From Ochrobactrum sp. CGA5 (lineage in GTDB: Bacteria; Pseudomonadota; Alphaproteobacteria; Rhizobiales; Rhizobiaceae), in contig NZ_VCIG01000038.1 of NCBI RefSeq assembly GCF_006345815.1, positions 62,001-126,000 on the forward strand: a stretch of DNA of 64,000 nucleotides, in the 5' to 3' direction. The number at the start of each line of letters is the position of its first letter. Positions within the stretch are counted from its first letter, which is position 1. The translations under genes and the position numbers were made by a program. A model generated the notes under the pieces. That model did no database searches. It was given only the letters and a program-made list of their open reading frames with translations, and had not been told where the DNA came from. Below are positions 63,897-64,000 of the stretch, in pieces.

Positions 63897-64000
63897 TTAC
63901 TCCCCCGCCGTGAAAAAGCGCCAGCTGCCGTCTGGCCCGATACCGATACTATAGAAGATATAGCCGCCTGCCTTCTTCATATCCTCAAAATCACCGGCAG
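63897..64000 (-). CDS. C-terminal end of an unidentified protein (cut by window end)
   Basis: The minus strand has an open frame ending in TAA at 63897 and coding AGDFEDMKKAGGYIFYSIGI, then GPDGSWRFFTAGE. The stop codon begins directly after the GlxA-type regulator's stop, so the genes converge. The start is outside the window. The fragment is too short to assign a family. Confidence 0.5.
   Translation of the reverse strand, partial: AGDFEDMKKAGGYIFYSIGIGPDGSWRFFTAGE

Noticed and set aside
1-64000. CRISPR array, insertion sequence or prophage
   Set aside because: No regularly spaced repeats, transposase or phage structural genes were seen anywhere in the window.

Overview
The window is a dense, GC-rich alphaproteobacterial chromosome segment that looks like the Brucella/Ochrobactrum group (Brucellaceae, Hyphomicrobiales). 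Supporting signs: the feuQ - cycHJKL (ccmIEFH) - degP - two-component pair - glnE - pleC order known from rhizobia and Brucella; a divergent pair of omp2-type porins about 880 bp apart, as in the Brucella omp2 locus; a single long bifunctional Rsh; and an FnrN/HemN pair. No plasmid, prophage, IS element or CRISPR array is seen. The one mobile-type gene is a solitary tyrosine recombinase next to the left porin.

Layout. 1-9.7 kb: end of the sensor kinase FeuQ, a lipoprotein, the cytochrome c maturation operon ccmI-ccmE-ccmF-ccmH, the periplasmic protease DegP and an OmpR/EnvZ-type pair. 9.7-18.1 kb: glnE (nitrogen control), the cell-cycle kinase pleC with a promoter region rich in GANTC methylation sites, and pepN. 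18.4-33 kb: transporters, a family 4 uracil-DNA glycosylase, electron-transfer flavoprotein-ubiquinone oxidoreductase, AMP nucleosidase preceded by two tiny coupled membrane ORFs, a glutathione transferase and several small secreted or membrane proteins. 33-38 kb: recombinase, two divergent porins and tRNA-Ser(GCU). 38-46 kb: envelope proteins, a soluble lytic transglycosylase, dapA, smpB, a family 5 uracil-DNA glycosylase, a NYN-domain protein and rpoZ. 46-51.5 kb: rsh, pyrE, fnrN and hemN. 51.7-54 kb: a fosmidomycin-resistance-like exporter with a divergent AraC-type regulator. 54-60.5 kb: DUF2062-acpS-lepB-rnc-era-recO, converging on a phosphatase-HD-YgfZ operon. 60.6-64 kb: dihydroorotase, a YciI-like protein, an isochorismatase-like hydrolase coupled to a GlxA-type regulator, and the end of an unidentified gene.

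Themes. Envelope and respiration functions dominate: cytochrome c maturation, porins, protease, transglycosylase, signal peptidase and FnrN-controlled heme synthesis. They sit with core information processing (rnc, era, recO, smpB, rpoZ) and stress or cell-cycle control (Rsh, PleC). Short intergenic palindromic repeats resembling rhizobial RIME elements recur through the window. One of them lies between two copies of the last codons of the ETF-QO gene, the most unusual sequence event I found. Other points worth checking are a 216-bp perfect inverted repeat shared by the porin genes, two operator-like dyads resembling LiuR-type sites, a near-ideal FNR promoter followed by a long structured leader before hemN, and small genes of 29-54 codons.

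All positions, motifs and repeats were read by eye. No database search was run, so family assignments rest on recognised motifs and gene order.
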